NCBI RefSeq assembly: GCF_000003815.2 | Contig: NC_049982.1 | Coordinates: 5,547,105 to 5,611,104, forward strand | DNA from: Branchiostoma floridae | Taxonomy: Eukaryota; Chordata; Leptocardii; Amphioxiformes; Branchiostomatidae | Reading direction: 5' to 3' | Length of the DNA: 64,000 nt | In this document: piece by piece, positions 13,401 through 28,400 of the stretch | How the letters are laid out: each line of letters begins with the position of its first letter | Position numbering within the stretch: the stretch's first letter is position 1 | Made by a program: the position numbers and the translations under genes | Notes under the pieces: generated by a model | Database searches by the model: none | Told to the model about the DNA's origin: nothing | Seen by the model: the letters and a program-made list of their open reading frames with translations, nothing else

Positions 13401-16400
13401 TACTCAAGAAAATCAGGTGGTAACCAGGTAGGTGAGTGAAGATTTAAATGGGGCATTTAGAGTGCCAAAATGCAAATACTTTGTCTACATCTAATAGAAG
13501 AAGCAGGTGAAAAATTGTGAGGCTGTATAGCTATACAAGTCATGTACATGTAGTAGGTTAGCCTGGGTACCATCCACTTACTAGCAGGACCTCTACACTT
13601 CTTGCTTTTTTCAGGGCAGCGAGTGAAAGGTAGTACCCAGGATGGATGGTATCCTGGCTGAGGCTAACATAGGGGTTACGATCATCCTGAATGTATGTTG
13701 ATGGCTGTAATGAATTGTTTGCTAAGTGCTAGCTGTCAGTTGTACTTTTTCTGTTAAAACATGAAACTTGCTAGCGTTGGAGAGGCCTATCAGCAACAGC
13801 TGTATATACTACAGTAAAGCCAGGGGATACACTTCCCACACACCAGCCCTTACCCTGAGTCCGGATATCTCCGCTGGAGAACTGGGTACAACATGTGCTA
13901 CATAGATGCCTACTCCGTGCTCAACTCCTGCAGAGGGGGGAGACAACGAAGAATGTAGCAGCTAAATAAATCCAAGAAGTAAGATCTGAAAATAATTTCA
14001 CCAGCCTGAGGTTGGTAGATGACATATATAGGACATACTATTACGAGTTTTCTTTTACACAACCAGTTTTTCTCACCTGCTGGCGTTTCAAAAGCTCCGA
14101 GGAAGATGTCTGACAGACATCGAAACATCAGCAGGTGAGAAAAACTGGTTGTGCAAAAGAAAACTCCTATGTCCCAAGAAGTAACCTACAGATTGGTGTA
14201 GATGACAACAGAAATAAGAACAAATGCTACACAAGAGTTCGAAGATCTAATGCCTCCATGACTACTATCTGTCAAGTCTGATTAATGACTGCAGGTAATT
14301 CTACCACCTCTGAACTACACTTCCAGTCAAATTTGCAAGTCTATCCTTTGCGGTACCGGTAATGCTTCCTGCCTCTCTACTGACAGTACATTCAAGCAAA
14401 TAAACAAGAACAGAACATACTGACACTGACAATGAAAAAAATCCCCTGTACACAAAGTTAAAGTGAACAATGCCTTGGTACATGGTTGTATAGTGGCATA
14501 ATATTTAACATGTAACTCACCTCCTCTTAGTGAAAACCCCAGGCTGTCTGGTCCGTTCTTCACCAGTTTTACAATTCGTGCTTTTCTTCTGCAAGGGCAG
14601 AAAGCTCAATGTGTTATCTTGGTACTTCACACAATGTTGTTGAGTGGAGTGTTTTAACACATTGATTCTGCAACTTCTTACCCTGGAACTAGACTGATAA
14701 CCAGGGGCGGCAGGCGGTTTCTTCGGCAGCTCAATGCAGTCTTCCCGCCAATCTAACTTAGTGGTCCTGGGGATATTTAGCCCAAGGCAATTTTCCCAGA
14801 GAGTGCAGCAAAAACTTTCTTTGAGCTCAACTCCCCAATTATGCTGGTTTCAAATTGGCAGGCAGACTGCCTTGCATGGGCCGCCAAAGAAACCGGCTGG
14901 CTGTCTGGTCTGTCTGGCACCCAGGGTAGTAACTTCTCTGTACTGTTATTTGGTAACTTAAGAGAAGAGACGGAGAAATGTACTCACGCTAGTCTGTTGG
15001 GTACTATTTTGTCGTATTCCACTTGATGTTTCAGAGGTATTAACGGTCTAAGGAAAGAAAAGCATATGACAAATGTCATATAACATTCATTCAACAACAC
15101 TTAACAGTCAAAATGGTGAATGAAGCTTTGACATATGAGGCGAGCAGATTGTGTGTGCAATTTGTGCTATGGACTGGTTAGATAAAAGACTATAATGATG
15201 CCCAATACAACAGTGAGTATTCCGTTTTGCCTGAGGTACGGTCCGACCATGGGTCGGATCGCCCGAGGCAGTTAAAAGTAAGTTTATCACCAAAAAAGAG
15301 CAAAAGATTATTATCAACATTAATGTACATCAACAACTTTTTGACAATTGGAACAAAAGAACCAAAGCAAGGCAAAGGAACAAAGTCTGCCAGTCTGGTT
15401 GTTTGAATTTTAGACAGCCGTGCGAACAAGCAAGTTCTAATCAAACTATGGAGCCCTTGTCTGTATTTTATGGAATGCCAATATCGAACGTAAATACAGA
15501 CCGGGTATGATAAAGATGTGAAAAAGACACTCACCTGACGTCCTCGAACAGTTCCATCCTGTCTGGGGAGTTGACGACTTTCCTGAGGTCTGTGATGAGT
15601 TCGGGCAGGGACATGGATCTGGAACAATACCAATACACACACATTTGAGTTTGAGCTAATGGTTGTTTCGCATTGTCGCTACAGCGGCACCTTTAGAGGT
15701 AATACACCATTTATGTACAGTAAGCTGTGTAAGACCAGACAGTAAAAGGTCAACTAATATACTGGGATGGGCCTCTACACTTCTTGATAGGTGTGTTGGG
15801 GTCTTAAATGTGCTTGAGGTAAAAAAAAAAAAAATATTGCAACTTACTGTTGATCTGAAAAAAAAAAAAAACTACCTTGATTTCAAATTTATCACAAAGC
15901 CTCCTGCACCATATACATGTAGTTGTTGACCTAATACTATACATTGTAGTAAGTAGTGGGTATGATCTGGGGGAATGTACTACATATATTTGGTAGACAA
16001 ATGCATACAGTGTTGTTATAATGAACTATATTATATATACATACTCATAGTATTGTCTGAGTGATGTGTACAGCGTTGTTATATAGTATTTTACATACTC
16101 ATGGTATTGTCTGAGCAATGTGTACTATAATGTTAGTATAGCAATGTGTACAGTTTTGTTATACAATATGATATATATTATACGTACTCATGATATTGTC
16201 TGAGCGATGTATACAGTGTTGTTATAATAAGAATATATAGTACGTACTCATGCTATTGTCTGAGCAATGCATATAGTGGTGTTATAATGAAATATTATAT
16301 ATACATACTCATGGTATTGTCTGAGCAATGTGTACTATAATGCAGTACAAAAGTCATGTAGCAATGTGTTGTTATACAATATAATATACTACACATACTC

Positions 16401-19400
16401 ATGATCTAAGTGGTGTGTACAGTATTGTAATATATAGATACGTACTCATGATATTGTCTGAGTGATGTGTACAGTGTGTCCCTCTCTGACTCATCCTCCA
16501 GCTGGGCCTGGACCTGGACAGGAGAAACACAACATTGTCAGAATTTCTGCTTCGTTATCAAACTTTAATTGCAGCTTACGTACGACCTTCCATTTGCTTT
16601 AAACGTTTAATACAAAACTCTGTTTACCAATGGTACCTGTACTAATATTAATAATACCATAATGCAGCTGAGGACATTTGTTGTATTGAATAACTAATAT
16701 AACAATGAGATGGGAATGCAGTCCATATATGTTGCCTACATAAAACAATACCCTGGTGGTATACTCAGTAGTAGTAGGTAACAGGTTTTATAGTGAAAAC
16801 TGTTTTGTTCTTCCGATAAATCAGCAATTACTGATGACATGTTTGTATGATATGAGAAGGAGGTTTGACAGGCTTCCATGCAGGTGACAAGTTGTGTGTT
16901 ATGTAATATACTTTTTCCTTCTTGTCACCAATACACTTGGTAGCTTTCTAGAAGATTAGAATGTGATATTTTGACCACCTGAGTTATTTGTGCTGCATTA
17001 TGGATACCAAACACACCACAAACAGACTTCTTTAAACACATGACACACCCACTTGTTGGCCAGGACGTACCATCAAACATTAACCAGAGCAGGAAGTAAT
17101 TTGCTGGTTTCTTAACTTCCATTAACGTCACAAAGTAATCAAACATTTACTTAAGCAATGACTCAGTGTCTCCAAATGTTTTGTAATGGGAAGAAGTAAG
17201 TGTGTCTACACCTGCAAATCAGTACATACATGGGATAATACCCGTCACATTATCCTCGATCTTCAGGCCTATCGATAGAAGGTCGGCCATATTCAAGATC
17301 GACAGAGGGTTGCGCATATTTTTCACCTGAAAGCCATCCCTGTCACATATAAGCTATACTTTGTACCTTGTCCAATTGTTATGCAAGAAAGTTATTATTG
17401 TAAGCGAGGCTCGGGCGATTGCTGCAGAATCGTCGTCCGATCGATTTTTGCCGAATGTGACTGGGGTATAATCATAAGGAAGATTTTAGACTGCACAAAA
17501 AAAGACAAATCTAGCCATTGTAGTCTGTAAACAGTGGACTTGGAATTTGCCACAAAAATGTAGTCTCTAATTGCTTTGCATCAAAGCATTCCAGACCAGT
17601 TAAGATCGCTCGTTGTTCAAATGTTCTCACAGTGCTTGATATAAACAGACCTGTTTAGTAAACAGCCTTCTGACAACATACCCAGCAGGAACTGAAACTT
17701 CGCAGGGTTACAGTTACAGGGTGGTGACTTGTCCAGTTGTCACAGATGGGCAAACTTCATGAGCTGTGATCATGATAAGTTTTGGTGTTCATCTGAACAT
17801 CTTTTAATTCATAATACAACTGCTTGCAAAAATGAGACAATGCTATACTTTTCTTGAAGTACAGTACATGTACATGTAGCATTCAGACAATATGTTCTTA
17901 AGTATTAGCTCCTATAACATTAACTAGATTGTCCATACTGTTAGATTAGAATAGATTAGTTGTTACATTCTAGCAATAATACACAGTTTAACTCCAGTGT
18001 ATACGCCATACATTGTGCCTGTTACAATTGTCGCACAATAAAGTGCTTCCTTTTATTAGTTTTAAACAATCATCTGTGACAAACTGAAATACACATCAAA
18101 AAGAATGTCCAACTATGCTGAGACTGATACCAACAATTCAACAACTGTTGGGGAAAATTGGAAGCGGCAAAATATTTGCAGATTTTGTGATATCCTAAAA
18201 ACTACCAAACATGACTAAAACACCCAGTTATTTTCAAAACAAGGTACCATAATTATGTTTGTTGTACCAGTTCATTGTCTAAAGCTCATTCTAATTGTTA
18301 ACTTCATTATATTGATTAAAAGTCGAATACAAAGAACACAGCACAACGTGTACAGTGTACAATGTCATCAAAGTTCATGCCATAATTTTGGCCTTTCACT
18401 TTCTAGAACCCTCTTATCATACACAATAGATTACGATATTTGTATTACAGTGGTGGTGGTGCAATACAATGGCATAACAAGCAACAGTCATATTTGCCAT
18501 ATACATCGTATATCTGGCATATCTCGTTCCAGGGTATTTCTGGCAGCAATAGTTGACTTGTTACATGTAAAAACACCTCTTCAGCAACAAGTGGGCCCCA
18601 GTGTCAGATGTTTGGTATGTGCACCAGTCGTCTAATTTATAAAGCTTATCTCAAAGTAAACACCATTACGAAATGCTGAATATTATAAGGCTGGGTCCGA
18701 GGAAAATGTTTGATGCTTAGCGCCTCTTACATTAAAAAAAATGAGGGCAAATTCAGAGTTAAAAACTGACCTAACTGAATCATTATTGTTTAGCTATTCA
18801 TACTTTGGAATCCATACACAGTCATGCAATATGTTAACACAATCACACTCGCTATAAATTCTAAAAACCCAAACCGTATTTGCTAACCACTTTTGTAAGG
18901 CTACTAATTTCGCACTTGTGTCAGTCACAGCCATGGTGATACCTGCAGCTTATTTGATTTGTAAAATGCACAGGAATCAAAAACACTCAATTCTTCAACA
19001 AAAGAGGCTTAAATTGAGATAAACTTGACATGTGGATTTGACCACCAGCTGAACAACATTCTCTGTTAGCAGACAGACACAGGTGTTTCAATTGTTGGAC
19101 AATTTTCCACCCATTACAGATCTAGATTTGAACATTATAATATAAACACACACATACTCAGACCAGATGTTACTCAAGGTCTAGGTCTTGTGCACACTAA
19201 GTATTTAACAAACTGCCAACATTGACATCTAAAAGTACAGTCTATAAGATAGTGCAAAGCATAATTTAGGATTTGAGTTTTTTGAATGAGATTATCTAAA
19301 CTTAAGGATAATTACTGTGCTTTGTTGGATGGTGAATTGAGGTATGTCATTGATATTTCAGTATCCCTTTGTTGTTACTAATACTACGTACACTTACATG

Positions 19401-22400
19401 TTAGCAGCCACAAGATGTAACATTTACCTAAAAGAGAAAGGACTGAAATGGAACTTTCTGGCAATGGCCATGTTCTGGCTTTGAAATATGGTAACAAATA
19501 GTTAAAATCATGTACCATGCACAGTCACAATATATGTATTATGTGTACACAGTCAGACAGAGATAACATCAAGGAACCATGTGTAAAGAAAACTCACAAC
19601 ATTTTGAGATATAACAATAACAATATGTATTGATTTGGGTTTAAAGACCTATATGTACATGTAAATTCAATTTTTTTTGGCACGAATATTTCATCAATGT
19701 TGATTATTTTCAAAATGGTAGACACATTTTTGCTTATTTCTCTGATATGTAAAAAAAATCTCCTGCAATAGGACAGAGTCCTGTGAGTTACTATCATGAT
19801 AAAAATATCATGATCGTAATCCATCCAGTGAACCAGTGGTTCTTGAGCTATGCTGGCTACAAACATCCAGCAACACAGACAGACACACCCAAAACTATAT
19901 CTCCATTTTTCATGGAGATAATAACTTCCATTACTGAGTACACAAATCTGTCACACAAAGAGTACAACTACAGCTATGCCAAATTTGTCCCCATGCATTT
20001 AGCCATTAAGCCAGCAGCAGAGGCACTTCCCCATGATTACACACATGACCGACTTTGTCACAGTACAAATCTAGCCTGGCAGCCTGGATAATTTCATTAT
20101 CTATGGCTGCTGTATACGGAAAAGGCACCTGTAGGATTTGTGTGTGCATTGGATATTGTGGAAACTAGATTTCAAACTGCCTTAGATAGAACCTGACTGC
20201 AACAGTTTGTAAACCATTCATGGTATAAGCAGACTTCATTGCCAAAATCTGCAACATGATCTAAAAGCAATAAACTTTAAGATAGTATCATATAATATAT
20301 AATACATATCTGTAAGTTAAACATTAAAAATCTTACAAATCAAAGTCAATTTAACATTAGGTATACTCTTCTAAATCCTTCTTGGTAGCACTAACACTTT
20401 TGTTGTTGAATGGGTCAACCAGCTACAGGTAAGGCAGTCTATACTCTTCCAATATCTAGAGGTTCTACAGAGGTTCTAAGATCCATGCCATGGAGACTCA
20501 GTCATACTGGTTGGCAACATTCACTTTTTCCAAGAACTCTACATTTAGATTTGAAACAGTAACATATATATGCTAGTCAATATGTTCTACATCAGTGTGC
20601 TTGTAATTTCCATGCTTGAAGTTCGGCATGTATTTGTTTTGGTGCGACTGAAACATGGGACCACACCCAGAGCAAAACAAAGGACCATAGTCCCAACACG
20701 GAATCCCTAAATGCTTACATGTTGTCCCACATGAAAACATCCGTGAACGTTAAAGAATGAGGCAGTACGTGGCTCTGTTCACATTGCAATGGAGCCAGGT
20801 ACACCTAAGTAGCAGGTTAGTGCAGGTAAGATTGGAACTGTGCAGGTATTTCTGGTGTCTACCTGCACCTAACCTGCACTGGTCCATGTACTGGGTTTTA
20901 TACATAAATGCCCGATGATGTAGGTGTATGTGCATTGTTATTAGCTGCATTGAATGCCACCTAAAATAGCAGTGGTTCCTGAACAATTTTGGCATAATCC
21001 ATACTTCCTAAATTGAGAAGGTGCAGGTAAGGGACCGTACGGCGTTTAGTGAGGGGGGAGGGCCGGTCGCCAGAGGGTCGGGTCAAAAAATTTTTGCATG
21101 GCCCTCCCCCCAGGTAAAATTTTTTTTGCTAGGCCCTCCCCCCAAGACAAAATATTTTTGCTTGGCCCTCCCCCCTCCTATCAACTTTGAAAAAAATATT
21201 CAAGACGCCAATAAAACACTGCGCTCCCGCATTTGGAAATGTGCTTTGCGTCATACTTTTTCATGATTTTCATCGAGAAGCAGATCTCTCACCCCTAGTA
21301 AAAAAAGGAAAACAGAATGGCTCAAAATATCTGCTAAATAGAGGGATAAATATCTGCTTCATAGAGGCATAAATATTTGCTTTATAGAAGCTATTTCATT
21401 GTTTTGATATTAAAACAACACCTAAAAAGCATTTGTACCTGGATTTCTAGTAGATTTGCGCCACAAAGCGGCGCGCGCCCCGCTCCCTTTACGTATTGCA
21501 AGCTCGCGGGCGCGGGCCTGAGCGGCTCAGTGACGGAAACTATTTTTAATTTACATATATTTTGGACTTTTTCTTGGTTCTGTGGAAGTAATAACTTACG
21601 GTAAATCGGGGGAAAAAATGAAAACCAAAACGACAGCACGATTCGACTTCCAAAACTGCAGTGGGGAGGGGGGCGCCGACGCGTGACGCTGATTTTCCCA
21701 CGGCGGGGTAAGACCGGTCACCTCTCTCTAGCCGCGGCGGGCGTGAGACCGCAGACTTGCAGGAGATCTTTTAGAAATGCCACGCTTTTTTTGCCACGAT
21801 TTCCTGCATTGCTTTCTTATGGGAAAATTTGCTGGTTAGATGACATTTCTATGGAATAAAAATACGAGGGTTTCAAGTTTTTGAGAACGACGTTCCGAAC
21901 ACCATGTTCGGCGCCAAAGGCACGAAGAATCGCAAGGTAGGTCCGGGAGAATTTTGAAATCTTGACCCTCTTAAAAGCTATTTCCTTCAGTTTGAGGAGA
22001 TATTTTGCTGACAAACAAAGCTAACTTTAATAGCATTTCAATTTAGAAATACAAAATTAAATCCCCCCAAACACATTATCGAGGCCGGTCACGTCAAAAG
22101 GGATCCAGGGAAATTTGCAAATATTTACCCTCGAGCTCTGAAACGCCATTTCTTACATTTTGAGGGCAATAAGACGGGTAAATTTTGCTGGCAGACTAAT
22201 CTAGAGTTTAATAACATTTCTGTGCGTGAAGAAGGTTTTCGAGGGCGTCATGCATAAGCCCCGCCCCCTCCCTTTCGCATTTTCACTGTATCCCGAGCGC
22301 CAACCTCGGGCGATCCCTTGCAGAGGTCCAGAAAAATTTTGAAATCTTGACCCTCTGAAACGCCGTTTATTGAATTTTAAGGGACATATTTTGCCGGCAG

Positions 22401-25400
22401 ACCAAGCTATTTTTTTTGCTTGGCCCTCCCCCCAAGTAAAAAAAAAATTGCTAGGCCCTCCCCCTGGCAAAATATTTTTTTGCTTGGCCCTCCCCCCTCG
22501 CTAAATGCCGTACGGTCCCTAAAATTTGTCTGGTGCAGGTAATTTTCAGTGTTACCTAGCCTGCGTGCACCAGTGCAGGTATACAGAAAAAAGTATTTCG
22601 AGTCCTGTACAGTATTTGGCAGGATTCCAAGGGAAACTGGTTTTCAAAGAAACAAATTGGTCATTAAGTTGAGTTAGACTTTCTCTGTAACAACTGCACT
22701 GCACCACAACTGGCTCCTTGGCATTTTCTTTTGCCCCTGAGGAGGATTAGACATATACAACACAGCCTGGGTAACACAATTCAGGACTCGAAATACTTTT
22801 TTCTGGTACACCAGAAATACCTGCACAGCTCCAATGTTACCTGCACTAATCTGCATATGCAGGTGGTATTTTGAGCCCTGCAATTAGTTCGAATCCCAGG
22901 AGCCAGGAGACTGTTTCCACTCAACCCAATTTGACACAAGCATGTAGACAATTCTGCATCTTACCTTTTACAAACTGTAAGTCTAAGGGAGCACCTTGGG
23001 TCATGCAAAGCTGATGTCTGATGTCCAAGACCCTGGTCCATATATATGTTAACCTACACTTACTGATCAAAGTTCCCTTTAAATAACTGTATTGGTCATG
23101 TTTGTCTGAGCTTAATTGGGGTCACTAATTCATGCTTGAAATAATATCATCATCATCAATCTATCTTAAGATTATTCTGGAACATGGTAATTTTGAATAG
23201 GCCAATAAGCGTGCTTGCACACATGATGTCACACAATGTCTGTTATGTAGTCTTAAAATCTTATTAATGTTGGTGCATTGCAAGCTGTTGACATTATTGG
23301 TCCTTCTGTTTCATCTTATGTGATACAATTTATTGGGGTATGCAATTAATTTGTGTGCTATATTTGTGCTCCAGCTTTGAAAATCTAAATCATGGTAATA
23401 ATATTACTACCATTAGTAAAACCCTTTCAGTGTTTTTGTGCAGGAAGAAAAATCTGCATCTAAAATTGGCATGATTGCTGTCGCAAATCATGGATTGAAC
23501 CTGGTCTTGTGCATGCATCCATTACCATACATACCACTCACACACCCCACATGCATGTTCAGGTGATACTGTTACCCTTCATTGGCTGTTTGAAAGTAGG
23601 AACCTTGTAGTAAGTTGTACCTACAAAGTAATCATCTTAAGGGTACTGAAAATTTGTATTTGTTTTGCTAGAATGCCAGGTCCCAGGCCTTGTCCCCATA
23701 CTGTTCCCATCAAAGTACCACATCCGGCAGGCGTTTAACACGTTCCCCGGTCGGCACTCCTGTTTCTCACAACACTGCGAGCGACCACAAAGGCTTACAA
23801 GAGCTGGAGAGCTGCGGCAAGTGCCTCTGAGGGTTGTATGTGTGAACGAGAGGGCAGCCACAAAACAAAATCTATTTGTTCCCTGTCTTCTGTGGCCTGG
23901 CAGCAAATGAAGGACAAACGGATCATGGACAGGGATGACAAGTGGTAAACGCTCTTACTAGTCTTAGTTGACCATACTTCCTTCACTTCATGTCAATTTT
24001 ATTCATGACTGTGAACTTTTTAATCAGGATTATGAATGGACTTATGACTTATCCACCATAGAGATAATAAAAGATGGACTAGTGCAGGTAGGACTACCGG
24101 TAAGGTGAAGATTAAGAATACCTGCATAACTCCAATTTCACCTGCAATTACCTGACGCTTAAGTGAACATTTTTATTGATAATTGAATTAATTATTTTGT
24201 GCCCAAGTTAGGATTACTAATTAGAATCAAATCAATTAGAGAAAATATTCTACAATAAGAAGTCTCACTTTTGTGCATAACATATTACTTATGAAATACA
24301 ATTTGTATTTGGAAGAGCTTTGCCTCATGAATATTGATAGTAACATAACAGCTGGCAGAGGAAGCCCCTTTCATCCAGAATGTACACACAATGGCATGAA
24401 CAGGAGCCTTCTGACATGGATGGGGGCGTGAACAAGGGTGCTTTGTGCTACCTGAGGTCTGCTGCCACCTGTGCAGGTGGATTTACCTGCTCTGGTGCAG
24501 AACACCTATGGTACTAGGGTTAGGGTTTTCACTTGGTGATGTTACATTCCACAATCATGTAATAATTCTTTTTTCATTCTTGAATCATAACTTAGAGCTC
24601 TGTACCTGCAAAAGAACCAATAGTGTAAATGACATGCTAGACCAAATAATATATTATGTTGACTTATTCATACTTATAGATATCCATATATGTCTGTTAA
24701 GTTGTACTGAAAGTAGACCTTACGAAAGTCGCTGTACTTTTGTCATGTCAATAAAGATGTCCTTAATGTTAATATTAAGATTCCAAATCTGATTTTCAGT
24801 GAGAGGATTTTGCACCATAATCAGACAATTACTATATTACATATTTACATTGCTGTCATTTTGTATTTTCAAATTTCATACAAAACCATTTTTAATTGGG
24901 AAGTATTTTCTGCTTCAATGACTTCATCCCCTTTATTTCAATTTGAGAGATTATGCAGGGGAAGACTGTACCAGGTCAGATGAACAAGAGCATTAGTAAC
25001 ACCCCTTCATTACTATACAATGCAGGGTGCGCAGCTGGAGAGTGTTTTGTATGAATCCTTACAGGGTCCTCGTGACAGATTAACAGTGCTCTATGGGTCA
25101 GTGGTTCCAATGACACATGCTTTTGGGTAGCACTTGACATAGTTTTTATTTGACTCAGGGACTGGTTCTATTTTTGGAGTGATTGATTGAATGCAATTCA
25201 TCTCTATCTAGTCTGTTCTATGGTATTGTGTTGTGTGTCCATGAGAGTTCCAAATTATAAAACAATATTTTGATAGTTCTGTCTTTTGCAACACGCATTT
25301 CATAATACTGAGTGACAGGCTGTATTCTTTTTTTTTCAAAATCATTTAATATATGTTTTTAATGCCATCTCAAAAACCTTTTTTTTTTAAATGACAAAGG

Positions 25401-28400
25401 TACAAGGTGGGCTGACTGTGATTTTCCTGCATGCATTTCCTCACAATGTTTCTGATAAATGTCTTTAATTTACAGATCTAGAGGAATATGTTGCACTGGC
25501 CACTGATAGGAGCATGCCACAGAATTCAGGTTACAGGAAAACAGCATACCTGTGTTACCATTGTAAATATTAGTTGTCAGTGATTACAATATATTACATC
25601 GAAAGTCTGTTACTATTTTGGAAGTTTTGAGGCATAACAGATTTTACAGCAAATTAAAAATCAATATCCTGATCCTAAACAGCAACCTCTCATTTCTAGC
25701 ATTAATTTTGCATGATTAAAAAATAATACTCTATAAACAAACTACTTCTCACCTTAACAATGTGTGAAAACCTGTCTTTATTCTTAAAACTGTCAAATTC
25801 TCAAAATCTCATTTGTGTTAAGTCCCTTTATCTAGTTGAACTAGTGGGTGACTTTGCATATTTTTTACTGTCCATAGGTCAGCTCTATACCATTATTTGA
25901 TTGATTTTTGTATTAAATGCAAACATCATATGACTACAGATCTATAAAGTTATGACAAAGATGTGATAAGTGCAAAAATCATTGCAAGATGATTACAAAA
26001 ATACCCATCCAGTTTTAGTACCTAATTCTCCCAGCTACCTGTATGTTAAATTCTGTACAACAGCCCTTCTTAAAGCTACAATAAAAACAGTGTCTTAGGT
26101 CCCCTCCCTTTAAGCAAACACTTCCAGTCCAATATGGAGTAAACATTACGCTTGGGCAAACTGTCTGCCCTACCTGTTACAGACACCAGACCAAAGTGTA
26201 CATGATATAATATGGATGCAATCAATACCATTTGCTTTTAAAAGCTCAAGTTGGAATTTATGTTTTCTTTAAAGTTTAAAGAAAAAAACAGTATGTCTTT
26301 TAACTTCTACGAAATGATCAGAGTAGACAGTGCTTGTCTTAATCATCATGCCTATCTCCGTTTAAGATAGAATCTGGGTTAATCCATGACATAACACGTT
26401 AAGATAACCCAGGGATGAAGAACGCTTAGGGTGACTATATAAGTGTTACAATGTAGTGAAGTTTAAAGTAAATATAAATAAGTTCAGATAGAATCAATGG
26501 GGAACTTTTCATGGCCTATTGGTACTTTGCCTTTATTCTTAATCTTATTGCAATCTCTGATGTTAACCTTTTACAGATTTACACATTAAACACACTGTGA
26601 TGAAAATTTGCTGGTACACCGACATTTTTTTTTTTTTAGTTTTCAAACCAGCCCTCCCCTTCAGTTTCTCGTGTTCCATCCCTGAGTGCTCATGTCGAGA
26701 GCGGCTTATACACATCTACAACACCACCTTTTTAAGAGGGCCGACACATTCTGGGTCCTTAACAGCAACACTTGAGAGTATCCTAGCTACAGCCGGTAGG
26801 CTGGGAGCTGACCTTTGAACTCTCCCATAGAGGGACACTCTCTTGGTCGCTATTTAAGTCTGTTTGTAAAGTAATCATCACAGCTGGCTCCCCGGCTTGT
26901 TTACAAGTTCTACAACCCCTAATTTGTCAAGATAACAACGTTCCAGAAACTCTATTTTCAACACCTGTTTAAAACATGTTACAACGATTTTCGCAGATTT
27001 TAAGCATTCACTACATGGTTAAAAGTTTAAATGTGTCAGTGTACATCGATGTGAGACTGACTTTTGTAGCTTCTTTAAGCATTCATGTATCTAGCAGATA
27101 TATCTAAGTGAAAAAGAATCACATGACACCTATATCAGCTACGTACTAGTAGTTGCCTGGTGTCCACACTGTATTGTACACAACAAGGAGGTTAAAGATC
27201 ACATCAAATAAAGTCAAACTCAAAGTCGTAAATGATGAATCAAATCTATAAGCTATATCAGCAAAACACTAAAAAATCTATAACAGATGCATGAGATCTA
27301 ATTATATATAATTATAAGTTGAGCAGACGAGGTTGAACTACAAACTTTAAAGTTTCTTCACACAAACATTAAGGCCTGCAGCCGACTGTGGGTCAGGGTA
27401 CCTAAGAGCACAGCCCTGTGGAACTGTGGGTAAACACCAAAACTACTCCATTTGCTGGCCGGGCGTGGCCACGCTTTGGTCGTAATCCTAACGGCGGCCG
27501 GGCGTTGCTTCAGTGGGTTTGAAAGGACGGACGTGGGGACCAAGAATGTAAGCGTGGTCGTTCCGCACCATGAGCTTTAATGGAATCCAGGTTAATTGTG
27601 TCCAATAGAAAAGGTGTTTGTGAGGTCTGGTGGTTTATAGATGTGAACTGATTAACAAGACTGGATGTAATTTATTGTAAACTACTTTGACAATGTGGGG
27701 ATGTCAAAATAGCTGAACTAACCACTATGTACGATAATGAAGATAGACAATACTCACTAGACATCCAGGTAATACTAGATATCTGATACAAAGTACAAGA
27801 GTTACTTAGTTAAGCAACTATATTGAAATCAGTAACTGTTTCTCTTTTAACTAAAAAGTCATTATTCATATATTGGCTATATTTTGTACTTTGCATTGCT
27901 TCTAGGAAAATGAAATAAGCAAAGATCTGTCTGAATTGCTGCTATATAGTAGTAGTTTAATGTTAGTCAGACACATAATAAAGGTGGCTTCTGCTGAAGA
28001 TATTTTTCTACAGGCTACAGACAGTATCTATACTCGTACTCAAATGACGAAAAATTCAATGCCACAGGAAAAACATTATTTCTAGCAATGCATCCTGGCC
28101 TAAATTCAGAACTGTGTAATGTTTTAATTGCTTATACTAACAGTGCAAGCCTCAGTGGCTAGAGAAAGGTACTAAAAAGCTTTAAAAACAAAGATTACTC
28201 GCTAGGTGTGTTCCACAAGCTTGTTTAATCAGGAGTGTAAACGTTCTCATTAGCAAGAGGAACCTAAAACTTCACATTCCAATGATTAAGTCGCTAATAA
28301 GTGAACCAAATTTTATCCAATACCCCACCAAAAATCCCATCTATTTATATCACAACAGCCATACAGGAGACTATGCGTTCACCTGAGAAAAACAAACAAT

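Noticed and set aside
23637-23910. Overlapping frames of 81-89 codons on both strands
   Set aside because: No motif, no splice context, and both strands open, as expected by chance.
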